NCBI GenBank assembly: GCA_963735455.1
Contig: CAVTKZ010000002.1
Location: forward strand, 1,054,001-1,118,000
DNA from: Palsa-1033 sp963735455
GTDB taxonomy: Bacteria > Chloroflexota > Limnocylindria > Limnocylindrales > CSP1-4
Direction: 5' to 3'
Length of the DNA: 64,000 nucleotides
Shown one piece after another: positions 55,032 to 62,686 of this stretch. A model generated the notes under the pieces. The model ran no database searches and was not told where the DNA came from. It was given only the letters and a program-made list of their open reading frames with translations. Each line of letters opens with the position of its first letter. The stretch's first letter is position 1. A program made the position numbers and the translations under genes.

Positions 55032-55367
55032 ATGATGCGGGTCTATAGCTGGCTGAACTCGTGGTCCGATACGCTCAGCGCCCTGTGGCGCTCGAAGCGG
55101 CTGGTCATGATCCTGGCCACTGGGCAGGGATTGGTTGAATACGCCCTTGTCCTGGCGTTGGTCGCCGTTCTCGTGCTCAGCGTGGTGCTCTTCGCGGGCG
55201 GTCGGATCACGTTGAACCTCAGCGTGATCGGGACCGACCTGACTGGTCCAGCGGTGTCAGCAGGTCCGACGATGATGGCAACGCCGACCCCGAAGCCAAC
55301 GAAGACGCCCAAGCCGACGCCCACCCCCAAGCCAACGAAGACGCCGAAACCGACGAAGACGCCCTAG
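55032..55367 (+). CDS. Flp-type pilin-like protein with Pro/Thr/Lys tail
   Basis: A 111-residue protein. GQGLVEYALVLALVAVLVLS matches the class III pilin signal of Flp/Tad pilins, with cleavage after Gly and Glu at +5. The C-terminal 35 residues are (T)PKPTKTPKP-like repeats. The tail is unusual for Flp pilins and might be glycosylated or bind the wall. No Tad assembly genes are in this window. The start uses the first of two adjacent ATGs. Confidence 0.65.
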   Translation: MMRVYSWLNSWSDTLSALWRSKRLVMILATGQGLVEYALVLALVAVLVLSVVLFAGGRITLNLSVIGTDLTGPAVSAGPTMMATPTPKPTKTPKPTPTPKPTKTPKPTKTP

Positions 55368-55408
55368 GTTTCTTTGTTCGCGGCGGGCTGGAGTCGCCCC
55401 GGGTTTGC

Positions 55409-56344
55409 TTAGCCGGCCGCCCCGCACCAGGCGAGCACGCGCAGGGCGCGCAGGGTGTTCCACCGGCTGGGCTGCCCCTCCCCCGCCTCCATCTCGAAAT
55501 GCGTCTCACCCTCGTGGACGTTCTGGAGCGGCCAGCGGCCGTCCTCGCCCCTGTTGCCCTCTACGATCCCGATCGCCTCGGCGACCCGCTCGTCATGCTC
55601 CACCCCGGCATCACGCAGGTAGTCGAGGGCGCGCAGAACGTCGTAGTGGTACCAGGTCGGGAACGAGAACTGCAGCCAGCCGGCGTTGATCACCTCCCCT
55701 GTCGACTTCCGGCGGAAGAGGCGGCGCTCGAGCATGTACTCCTCGCCCCGCCTGCGTGCCTCGGCCACGTCGGCTGAGCCACCGATCGCCCGTTCATGTT
55801 CGAGCAGGCCCTCGACGACGTTGATCGTCGTCCCGAACGACGACACGGTCGCGCCGTTCTCGACCTCGCAGTTCCAGCCGCCATCGGCGAGTTGCTCGCC
55901 GAGGAGCCGCTCGACAAGCGGCGCCATGTCCACCCCGAAGTAGGCGCCGGTCGCCACGGTGTTGCCGTTGATGCACGGCTCGACCTCGCCCGCAAAGAAC
56001 GGGTTCTTGGCCCACGGGGCGACGAACGGGGCGCCGTCGCCCCAGGTCACGTGCTCTCGAACCAGGCTGACCGCGTGGCCTGCCTGCTCGCTCGCCGGAT
56101 CCAGGCCGAACCGGCGGAGGAGCTCGAGGACGTGGAACGTGTCCGTCCAGTCGTGATCCCAGGCGTTGCCGGCCCACAGACCGCTGGCGGCCTGGAGTGC
56201 GAGGAGCCGGGCGCCCCAGCCTTCAGTGGCGATCCGGGTCCGCTCCGCGGCGATCACGTCGGGCGGCTCGTCCGTCAGGTCACGCATCACCTGCCAGCGG
56301 ATCGCGGGATCGGAGTCGAGCAGCCAGTCGATCGTGGTGGTCAT
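55409..56344 (-). CDS. Alpha/alpha-toroid (prenyltransferase/squalene-cyclase-like) protein
   Basis: A 311-residue protein, MTTTIDWLLDSDPAIRWQVM, with repeats ending in Gly-Gly-Trp or Gly-x-Trp (LADGGWNCEVENGATVSSFG, EDGRWPLQNVHEGETHFEME). The family resembles the toroid domain in prenyltransferases and terpene cyclases, but lacks the DxDD acid motif. It may be a non-catalytic or unknown enzyme. GAGGA lies eight bases before the chosen ATG. Confidence 0.6.
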   Translation of the reverse strand: MTTTIDWLLDSDPAIRWQVMRDLTDEPPDVIAAERTRIATEGWGARLLALQAASGLWAGNAWDHDWTDTFHVLELLRRFGLDPASEQAGHAVSLVREHVTWGDGAPFVAPWAKNPFFAGEVEPCINGNTVATGAYFGVDMAPLVERLLGEQLADGGWNCEVENGATVSSFGTTINVVEGLLEHERAIGGSADVAEARRRGEEYMLERRLFRRKSTGEVINAGWLQFSFPTWYHYDVLRALDYLRDAGVEHDERVAEAIGIVEGNRGEDGRWPLQNVHEGETHFEMEAGEGQPSRWNTLRALRVLAWCGAAG

Positions 56345-56434
56345 GTCACGCATCCTCGCAGGAAAACATGACACGGGCTGTCATGGTCGTGCAGACGGCG
56401 CGAGCTGTCGGATCGCCGTCGCCTTGGAACGAGC

Positions 56435-57337
56435 TCAGGCGGTCAGCTCAGCCCACTCGGACCACACCCGGTCCGCCTGCGATTGGTGGCCACCGAGCGC
56501 CGCCAGGATCGCCGCGTTCATGGCCCGCCCCATTGCAGACAGCCAGTGCGGCTCGGCCAGGTTGTACACGAAGTAGCAGCCGCGGTAGTAGTGGCCGCCG
56601 GCCCGGGGGTCCACCGCCCAACCGCGGTTCTCGGTCCAGACCATGGCCGTCGACGAGGCACGTTGGGCCGCCTCCCGGAGCGGATGGCCGACGGGGTCGG
56701 CGACGACATCGACCGGGATCCGGAATTTCGTGGGCTCGGCCGGGACGGGCAGGCCCTGGACGCGCTCCGCTGTCAAGGCCGCAACCTGCTCGAGGATGTC
56801 GACCACCTGCTCGCCGTTGGGGCCGAACGCGAGCCACGCCGGCAGCTCCTCCGCGACCACGGCCTCGTCGTAGCGCAGCTCCCAGAAGCCGCGCCCGTTG
56901 AACCGTTGCCAGCGCAGGCCGCGGATATCGCGGACGGCGTAGGTCCGCGACGGGTAGGGCATCCCGAAGCGCTCCATCTTGAGTGACCAGTCGACCGCCG
57001 GCGGTCCGTCGGGCGGCTCGGCCGAGATCGCGTCCATCAGCCGGTTCTGGGTCTGTTCCGCCATCACCCTGGTCACCAGGGCCGTCATCTGGGCCATGTC
57101 GCTCGGCGACTCGTCATGAACGATCGAGCCCGCGTGAAGGGACGCTGGTCGAGGGGTCGGACGCGGCGGCGCCGAATCATCGAGGCCGTCGCCGCTGTCG
57201 TTCGAGGGCGGTGAGGGCGGGGCATCGCCGCGGAACTCGGAGACGAACAGCGGCTCCGCCGGCAAGAGCGGCATCGGATCTCCCGCCCCGCGGCGCAAGG
57301 CGCTGGGCTCACGGCGCGAAAGGAGTGGAATCCGCAT
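56435..57337 (-). CDS. Hypothetical protein
   Basis: A 300-residue protein with no signal peptide or helices for the membrane. The N-terminal ~80 residues are Pro/Ser/Asp-rich and look disordered. The rest (FGMPYPSRTYAVRDIRGLRW, FNGRGFWELRYDEAVVAEEL, PAWLAFGPNGEQVVDILEQV, ENRGWAVDPRAGGHYYRGCY) is a mixed domain I do not recognise. Third-position G/C is typical of neighbours. The start may lie further in. Confidence 0.55.
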   Translation of the reverse strand: MRIPLLSRREPSALRRGAGDPMPLLPAEPLFVSEFRGDAPPSPPSNDSGDGLDDSAPPRPTPRPASLHAGSIVHDESPSDMAQMTALVTRVMAEQTQNRLMDAISAEPPDGPPAVDWSLKMERFGMPYPSRTYAVRDIRGLRWQRFNGRGFWELRYDEAVVAEELPAWLAFGPNGEQVVDILEQVAALTAERVQGLPVPAEPTKFRIPVDVVADPVGHPLREAAQRASSTAMVWTENRGWAVDPRAGGHYYRGCYFVYNLAEPHWLSAMGRAMNAAILAALGGHQSQADRVWSEWAELTA

Positions 57338-57540
57338 ATGCGTCGACCCTCCATCGGATGGACGCCTAGCGAAGCACGACGCGGCGATCCGGTCGATGGC
57401 TCATTAGTCACGGCCATGCGGCCCGCTGGGGCCCCGGCGGTCGAGAGGCACCCCCCACCGGCGCAGCCGTCGTCGAGGATATCGAGCGGATATACCCCGA
57501 CACCGCCCTTCTGGAGGGACGTCGGGCTGTGGGCCGACTC

Positions 57541-58149
57541 TCAGGGCACCGTCCAGGTGGCCTGGTCGGCCGTGACCTGCCCGAGCGAGAGCTCCGCTCC
57601 GCCTGTCCTGATCCCTACGGTCGCGAGGGTCTGGCCGTCGGGAACGGCAAACGCGACGCAGAAGGTATAGGTCTCGACATCCTGCGAGTCGCCCGGGGTC
57701 TGGCTGCAACCAGCGAAGCCATCTCCGATCGTTGCGCCACCTGCGCTGTCCGACGCCGGGCTGCCGGTCGAGGTGACCGCATCAAACGTGGAGCTCTCTT
57801 CCTGGTAATCGACATGGTTGTCGACGGTCACTTCGACCCCGACCCAGTGGCTACCCGAGGGCAGCGGCGCCTCGGAGGCATCGTTCGGCGTCGCCGGGTC
57901 GAAGACCTTGACCAACGCGGCGTCCACTGGATCGCCGCCAAGCTTCGCGAACGTCAGCTTGTCGCCGACGTGGCCAGTCACCGGCCCGGTGCCGCTACTT
58001 GCCGGGGCGGTCGACCCGGTCCCGTCGGACGGCAGCGAGGGACCTGCGCCGCCGGTCGGCTGGCCTCCCCCGCTCGTTGCTCCGGCCCCGCCACATGCGG
58101 CCAGGACCACGGTCAAGGTCGCGACTGAAACGAACTTCCGCACCGACAT
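57541..58149 (-). CDS. Lipoprotein with DUF4352-like domain
   Basis: A 202-residue lipoprotein: MSVRKFVSVATLTVVLAAC gives signal peptide and lipobox; a Gly/Thr/Ser linker follows. The core contains PSGSHWVGVEVTVDNHVDY, as in DUF4352 immunoglobulin-like antigens, and a Cys pair (FAGCSQTP, YTFCVAFAVP). GGAG is six bases before the ATG. The 200 bases before it (57338-57540) hold no gene I can support. Confidence 0.7.
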   Translation of the reverse strand: MSVRKFVSVATLTVVLAACGGAGATSGGGQPTGGAGPSLPSDGTGSTAPASSGTGPVTGHVGDKLTFAKLGGDPVDAALVKVFDPATPNDASEAPLPSGSHWVGVEVTVDNHVDYQEESSTFDAVTSTGSPASDSAGGATIGDGFAGCSQTPGDSQDVETYTFCVAFAVPDGQTLATVGIRTGGAELSLGQVTADQATWTVP

Positions 58150-58335
58150 TTTCGACTCCGATCGCAGGCTTGAAGGCGGATCCACGGCCGCCGGTGGGCA
58201 GCGTGCGACGGACCGATCGCAGATCAGTCGCAAGGCGATCGCAGGTTGGTGTGTTCTGCTCGTCGGTAACAAATACGTTACCGTGGGCGTGGCGCTCAGG
58301 ATGATGGCGCCGAAAGCCGGCATGGGAGTTCAACG

Positions 58336-58638
58336 ATGGGCAGCTCGATGATCCGTTACAAGGTCCGGCCGGATCGGGCCGCCGAGAATGAGTCGCTGGT
58401 GAAGGCCGTCTACGAGCAGCTCAATCGCGAGCGGCCGGACAGCCTCCACTACGCCACCTTCAAGCTGCCCGACGGGGTCAGCTTCATGCACTTGGTTTTC
58501 GAGACCGATGAGGCCGCCCGGATCCTGAACGCGACCGCGACATTCACGGCCTTCGTGACCGACATCGCGAGCCGCTGCGACGAGCCGCCGGTCGTCACTG
58601 ATCTCAGCCTGGTCGGCTCGTACGGCTATCCAGCCTGA
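58336..58638 (+). CDS. Small alpha+beta barrel (ABM-like) protein
   Basis: A 100-residue protein, MGSSMIRYKVRPDRAAENES, with a ferredoxin-like alpha+beta pattern (FKLPDGVSFMHLVFETDEAA) similar to antibiotic-biosynthesis monooxygenase-type dimers. No active-site residues are evident. The ATG has GGGAG upstream; the second ATG (MIRYKVRP) is possible. Convergent with the gene at 58680. Confidence 0.65.
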   Translation: MGSSMIRYKVRPDRAAENESLVKAVYEQLNRERPDSLHYATFKLPDGVSFMHLVFETDEAARILNATATFTAFVTDIASRCDEPPVVTDLSLVGSYGYPA

Positions 58639-58679
58639 GACGCCGATCCGCCACGGCCGACTGGGTTCCTACGTCGGAG

Positions 58680-58979
58680 CTACCCCTTGACGGCGAGCAC
58701 GTCGACAAGGCGGATGTCGGGGTCCTTGGCGAGCAGTTGCGGGCCGGCGGACGCGAGCGCAGCGGGGATCTGGCCCACGAGATGCTCCTGGCGAGCAGCC
58801 TCGTCCTCGAACGCGTCGAAGATTCCGAACGTCGAGTCATTGACCTTGAAGCCGTACCAGACCCGCGTGCCCGGTTCCTGCTCGACGATCGCCCGACCGC
58901 CCTTCACGAACGCTTCGACGTCCGCCTCCTTGCCGGGCTTGGCCTCGACAAGCGCCAGGATTCCCAGGGTCAGTGCCAT
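58680..58979 (-). CDS. Putative ABM-family quinol monooxygenase-like protein
   Basis: A 99-residue protein, MALTLGILALVEAKPGKEAD, VEAFVKGGRAIVEQEPGTRV, YGFKVNDSTFGIFDAF, in the usual pattern of the ABM (antibiotic biosynthesis monooxygenase) fold. GAGGAG lies six bases before the ATG. The substrate is unknown. Confidence 0.75.
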   Translation of the reverse strand: MALTLGILALVEAKPGKEADVEAFVKGGRAIVEQEPGTRVWYGFKVNDSTFGIFDAFEDEAARQEHLVGQIPAALASAGPQLLAKDPDIRLVDVLAVKG

Positions 58980-59265
58980 CTCGTTCTCCTCGTGCGCGGC
59001 TCGCTGGCTCGGATCAGGTTCCTCACGGTATCGCGATCGTCCGATTCGAGTCGTTGCTCGGTGGCCTGGGATGATTGTCGCTGGCAGACGCACTTACCGC
59101 GACCTTGGCTCAAAATCGTCGCGAGTCGACTCGACAAGACCCTTCCCCGTGCACGAGCGGGTCCCGCCCGGCTTGGACTCGAACCCGGAATCGGCGTGAA
59201 GTCGAGTTTCATGCGTCCCGTGGCGACATTTGTGCGAAGGTCCGCGCCCGGGCGGGGCAAGCCGC
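58980..59265. other. Intergenic stretch without a supported gene
   Basis: No reading frame here looks coding. A piece that resembles a tRNA T-loop on the minus strand (near 59175-59186) has no cloverleaf around it. Only the promoter and operator of the arsR-like gene at the right end can be supported. Confidence 0.4.
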
Positions 59266-59294
59266 TTGACGGATCCTTGATACAACCGTATGGT
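59266..59294 (+). promoter_or_regulatory. Promoter of the arsR-like operon
   Basis: TTGACG (-35, 59266-59271) and TATGGT (-10, 59289-59294) with a 17-base spacer; the -10 lies seven bases before the ATG, so the transcript is probably leaderless. Confidence 0.55.
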
Positions 59295-59300
59295 TGTATC
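59279..59300. promoter_or_regulatory. Operator of the arsR-like operon, perfect 9+4+9 palindrome
   Basis: GATACAACC-GTAT-GGTTGTATC is a perfect inverted repeat overlapping the -10 and the transcription start of the arsR-like gene. This is the expected place for autorepression by the dimer encoded directly downstream. Confidence 0.65.
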
Positions 59301-59301
59301 C

Positions 59302-59637
59302 ATGACGCCAACGTCCAACCCCGATCACGTCTTTGCCGCGCTGGCCGATGCCACCCGGCGGGACATCGTCCTGCGCGCGCTGGCCGGGCAGGAGGGCGTC
59401 GCCGAGCTGGCCGGGCATTACCCGATGAGCTTCGCTGCCGTTCAGAAGCACATTGCCGTGCTCGAGCGCGCCGGCCTGGTGACCAAGGAGCGAACTGGCC
59501 GGCGCAAGGTTGTCCTGACCAACATCGAGGGCCTCAACCTGGCGCGGGGCCTGCTCGATGAGTACGAGACGCTGTGGCGCGGTCGCGTCGAGCGGATGAC
59601 CAACCTGATCGCCAGCAGCGAGGAGACCGACCGATGA
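59302..59637 (+). CDS. ArsR family transcriptional regulator
   Basis: A 111-residue winged-helix protein: HVFAALADATRRDIVLRALA, VAELAGHYPMSFAAVQKHIA, VLERAGLVTKERTGRRKVV. The typical metal-binding Cys motif of ArsR/SmtB (ELCVCDL) is absent, so it belongs to the SdpR/YczG-like group that pairs with AHSA1 proteins. The ATG lies two bases after the palindrome; an earlier ATG within the palindrome is less likely. Coupled (ATGA) to the AHSA1 gene. Confidence 0.88.
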   Translation: MTPTSNPDHVFAALADATRRDIVLRALAGQEGVAELAGHYPMSFAAVQKHIAVLERAGLVTKERTGRRKVVLTNIEGLNLARGLLDEYETLWRGRVERMTNLIASSEETDR

Positions 59638-60134
59638 CCGTGACCGCTGTCCACAAGGACGCCAAGGCCCTGACGATGACCCTGACCGCCGAGTTCGACG
59701 CAACGCCAACGCGCGTCTGGGATCTGTGGGCCGATCCGCGCCAGCTCGAGCGCTGGTGGGGGCCGCCAACCTACCCGGCCACGTTCACCAGGCATGACCT
59801 GGCTCCCGGCAGTCACGTGGAATACCACATGACCGGGCCAACCGGCGACCAGCCGCGCGGCTTCTGGGAGATCCTCGAGGCCGATCCACCGCGCCGGCTC
59901 GTGTTCCGCGATGGCTTCGCCAACGCCGATGGGACGCCGAATCCCGACTTCTCGCGCAACGAGGGCCGGGTGACGATCGAGCCGATCGACGCCCGGCGGA
60001 CCCGGATGTCGATCGAATTCCAGTACGCGAGCAACAAGGCCATGGAGCAGTACCTGGCCATGGGTATGCAGGAGGGCCTGACCGGGGCCGTCGGCCAGAT
60101 CGACGCGATCCTGGCCGAGGTGCCGGCAGCCTGA
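59634..60134 (+). CDS. SRPBCC/AHSA1 domain protein
   Basis: A 166-residue Aha1-like protein: FDATPTRVWDLWADPRQLER, WWGPPTYPATFTRHDLAPGS, GPTGDQPRGFWEILEADPPR, LVFRDGFANADG. The pairing with an ArsR-family regulator is a widespread gene pair. Role is unknown but ligand binding is expected. ATG overlaps the regulator stop. Confidence 0.88.
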   Translation: MTVTAVHKDAKALTMTLTAEFDATPTRVWDLWADPRQLERWWGPPTYPATFTRHDLAPGSHVEYHMTGPTGDQPRGFWEILEADPPRRLVFRDGFANADGTPNPDFSRNEGRVTIEPIDARRTRMSIEFQYASNKAMEQYLAMGMQEGLTGAVGQIDAILAEVPAA

Positions 60135-60186
60135 CCCGGACAATTCCTACCATTCCCACGATCACGAACTCTCGGAGGAGTCAGCC

Positions 60187-61064
60187 ATGACCACGATGAC
60201 CGAGCCGACGACCCACACCCTGGAGGTGCCGGGCGCCGTCCTGACCTACGACATTCGTCCCGGCTCGAGCACGGCGCCGACGCTGATGCTGATCGGATCG
60301 CCGATGGGCGCCGGCGGCTTCGCCACGTTAGCCGGTCACTTCCCCGATCGGACCGTGGTGACCTACGACCCGCGCGGCGTCGAGCGAAGTCACAAGACCG
60401 ACCCGGCCAGCCCCTCGACGCCCGAGCAGCACGCCGACGACGTGCACCGGATCATCTCCGAGCTCGAGGCCGGCCCGGTCGACCTGTTCGCCAGCAGCGG
60501 CGGCGCGGTCAACGCCCTCGCACTCGTGGCCCGGCATCCCGAGCAGGTCCGGACGCTGGTCGCCCACGAGCCGCCGCTCGCGGCGCTGCTGCCCGATCGT
60601 GAGGGCGCGTTCGCCGCCAACCGCGCGGTCCACGAGACGTACCTGCGCAGCGGCTTCGGCCCGGGCATGGCGCGCTTCATCGTCCTGGTCGGCCACACGG
60701 GGACCGATCGACGCGGACTACCTCAACCAGCCGGCGCCCGATCCGGCGATGTTCGGGCTGCCGACCGAGGACGACGGCAACCGGACCGACCCGCTCATGG
60801 CCCAGAACATGATTTCGTGCACGAGCTTCGAGCCCGACTTCGACGCGCTTGCGAGCGGCCTCGACCCGCATCGTGATCGGCGCCGGCGCCGAGTCGGAGG
60901 GCCAGATGGCGTCCCGCGGCGGATTCGCGGCGGCCGAGCGACTCGGCACGACGCCGGTGATCTTCCCCGGCGGCCACGGCGGCTTCCTCGGCGGCGAGTA
61001 CGGCCAGCCCGGCGACCCCGATGCCTTCGCGGCGAAGCTCCGGGAGGTCCTCGCCGAGAGCTGA
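60187..61064 (+). CDS. Alpha/beta-hydrolase, two frameshifts
   Basis: Read with two single-base corrections (near 60701, an extra G in GGGG; near 60848, an extra C) it gives 291 residues. Segments: LMLIGSPMGAGGF (oxyanion side), DLFASSGGAVNALALVARHP with the nucleophile elbow ASSGGA, then PIDADYLNQPAPDPAMFGLP, and the C-terminal TRIVIGAGAESEGQMASRGG, TPVIFPGGHGGFLGGEYG with the catalytic His. The nucleophile motif S-S-G-G-A fits a Ser hydrolase. GGAGGAG precedes the ATG. It follows the AHSA1 gene, probably one operon. Confidence 0.78.
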
Positions 61065-61126
61065 AACCCCGCGTGGCCGCTCGCGCAGGCCCCGCGATCG
61101 CCGCTTTCAGGCCGCGGGTCCGGGCC

Positions 61127-61693
61127 CTACGGCACCGTCATCAGGCTCCGGATCAGCTCGATGTCCTGGGTGAACTTCAGGTTGCTCTCGACGACGTACA
61201 GGATCCCGTCCCCGGCGAGTGACGTGACACCGCCGGGGACGCCGTTCTTCGAGACCGAGAACGCCGCAACGCCCAGGTCTGCGACCGCCGCGACCGTGCG
61301 GCCGCCCGTGGCAGTGCCAGCCTTGAGCGTGTCGAATGCAGCCTGGGTCCCGCCCGCGCCGATGTTGACGATCAGGACGCCCTTGCCCGCCGCCCCGTAC
61401 TGGTACTCACAGCTCAGGTGCTCCGGCTTGCCCAGCGACTGGGTGGCGGTGATATTGCCGGTATAGGGCGTGATCACGGTCAGGAGCGCCTGGCACGAAG
61501 CCGGAACCGACCCTGCCCCACCTGCGCTGCTCGCGGCGGGCGCACTGCTCGCGGCCGCTGCGCTCGGGGCAGCCGAGCTAGCGATCGGTGCGAGGCTGGC
61601 GGCAGGGGCGCTGGTCGGCGGAGCCGGCGTCGTCGACGTGCCGCAGGCGGCTACGACGAGGAGAGACCCCAGCAGGACGGCGGTCAAGCGCAT
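61127..61693 (-). CDS. Lipoprotein of unknown function, low-complexity linker
   Basis: A 188-residue lipoprotein: MRLTAVLLGSLLVVAAC, then an Ala/Ser/Pro-rich linker of ~45 residues, then a domain with CQALLTVITPYTGNITATQS and LSCEYQYGAAGKGVLIVNIG. The Cys pair and arrangement resemble the lipoprotein at 34534, but similarity is low. A GGGGG run lies upstream of the ATG. Confidence 0.72.
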   Translation of the reverse strand: MRLTAVLLGSLLVVAACGTSTTPAPPTSAPAASLAPIASSAAPSAAAASSAPAASSAGGAGSVPASCQALLTVITPYTGNITATQSLGKPEHLSCEYQYGAAGKGVLIVNIGAGGTQAAFDTLKAGTATGGRTVAAVADLGVAAFSVSKNGVPGGVTSLAGDGILYVVESNLKFTQDIELIRSLMTVP

Positions 61694-61812
61694 GAGGCGG
61701 CCCCCTTCAGTGCGTGCCGATGACGGGCGGTCGCTGCTTGGGCTGCATGCCGCTTGCCTGGCGATAGGGTAGCGCGACCCAGCTTGGTCAAGGGGCGCGC
61801 TAGCTCGAGCGC

Positions 61813-62613
61813 TCAGGCCAGCGAGTGTCGCTCGCCCGCGATAACCACCGCCCGCCGACGGAGCGCCGTCCATTGCTCACGCTCGACGACGACCACCAGG
61901 ATGACCGCCATGACCGCCGCGATCGCGAAGAGCCATAGGCGCACCTGCATCCCGACCACCACCGCCTGGAAGAACGTTTCGTTGCCTCGCAGGATGATCA
62001 CGACGAGCGGGGCGCCATACGACGCCATGAGCGCCAGCCACCAGCCCAGGACGACGAGCCGTGGACCAGAGCGTCCCTCGGTCAGGATGGCCAGGACGCC
62101 CCAGATCACGCGATATGGCGCCCGGAAGCCGCGGAGCTGAGCGAAGAACGCGCCGATCGCCGTATTGGTTGGCCACCGGGCGGTCAACGCCGGCACGTTC
62201 GCCACGACCAGGGCGATCCAGATCGACCAGATCAGCAGCCCGCCAAACATGGCGATCAGCAATGGGGCGGCAAGGGCGTCCAGCGCCTGGGACCTCACCG
62301 GCACATAGAGATACTCGCCATTCGGCCCGAGCGAGGCGACGAGGGCATTCGTCCACTCGAAGGTCAGCGCGGTCGAGGCCAGGATCCACGGGACGATGAC
62401 GAGCGCGAGCGGCCAGGTCGGGCGGTAGCGGGCGCCCATCCGCGTCGCTCGAGCCTCCACAGTCTGGCGTTCCTTGGTGTGGACCGCACTGATCGCGGCC
62501 GCCTCTGCCGTCAACTCAGCGGTCGCGCGGGGCACCCGGCACCGGTAGCACCGATTCTCGCGTGCCTTGTTGACCGATCGGCAGTCGCCGCAGACCCAGA
62601 TCTCGGATGACAT
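61813..62613 (-). CDS. Membrane protein with RanBP2-type zinc finger and DUF4328-like region
   Basis: A 266-residue protein. The N-terminus WVCGDCRSVNKARENRCYRC matches the RanBP2-type pattern W-x-C-x2-C-x3-N-x6-C-x2-C. A charged helix follows, then five to six membrane helices (WPLALVIVPWILASTALTF, LLIAMFGGLLIWSIWIALVV, LVVLGWWLALMASYGAPLVV). The combination resembles DUF4328 proteins with zinc ribbons. Its ligand is unknown. GATAGGGGG precedes the ATG. Confidence 0.7.
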   Translation of the reverse strand: MSSEIWVCGDCRSVNKARENRCYRCRVPRATAELTAEAAAISAVHTKERQTVEARATRMGARYRPTWPLALVIVPWILASTALTFEWTNALVASLGPNGEYLYVPVRSQALDALAAPLLIAMFGGLLIWSIWIALVVANVPALTARWPTNTAIGAFFAQLRGFRAPYRVIWGVLAILTEGRSGPRLVVLGWWLALMASYGAPLVVIILRGNETFFQAVVVGMQVRLWLFAIAAVMAVILVVVVEREQWTALRRRAVVIAGERHSLA

Positions 62614-62686
62614 GTTGCCCCCTATCAGGAGATCGAATGTCCGCCAGCCTAGCCCTCTGCCCGAGGCGCGATCTGACCCGAACGTC

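Noticed and set aside
59160..59190. tRNA-like T-arm (GGTTCGAGTCC on the minus strand)
   Set aside because: No matching acceptor, D or anticodon stems surround it; the flanking bases do not pair as a T-stem.
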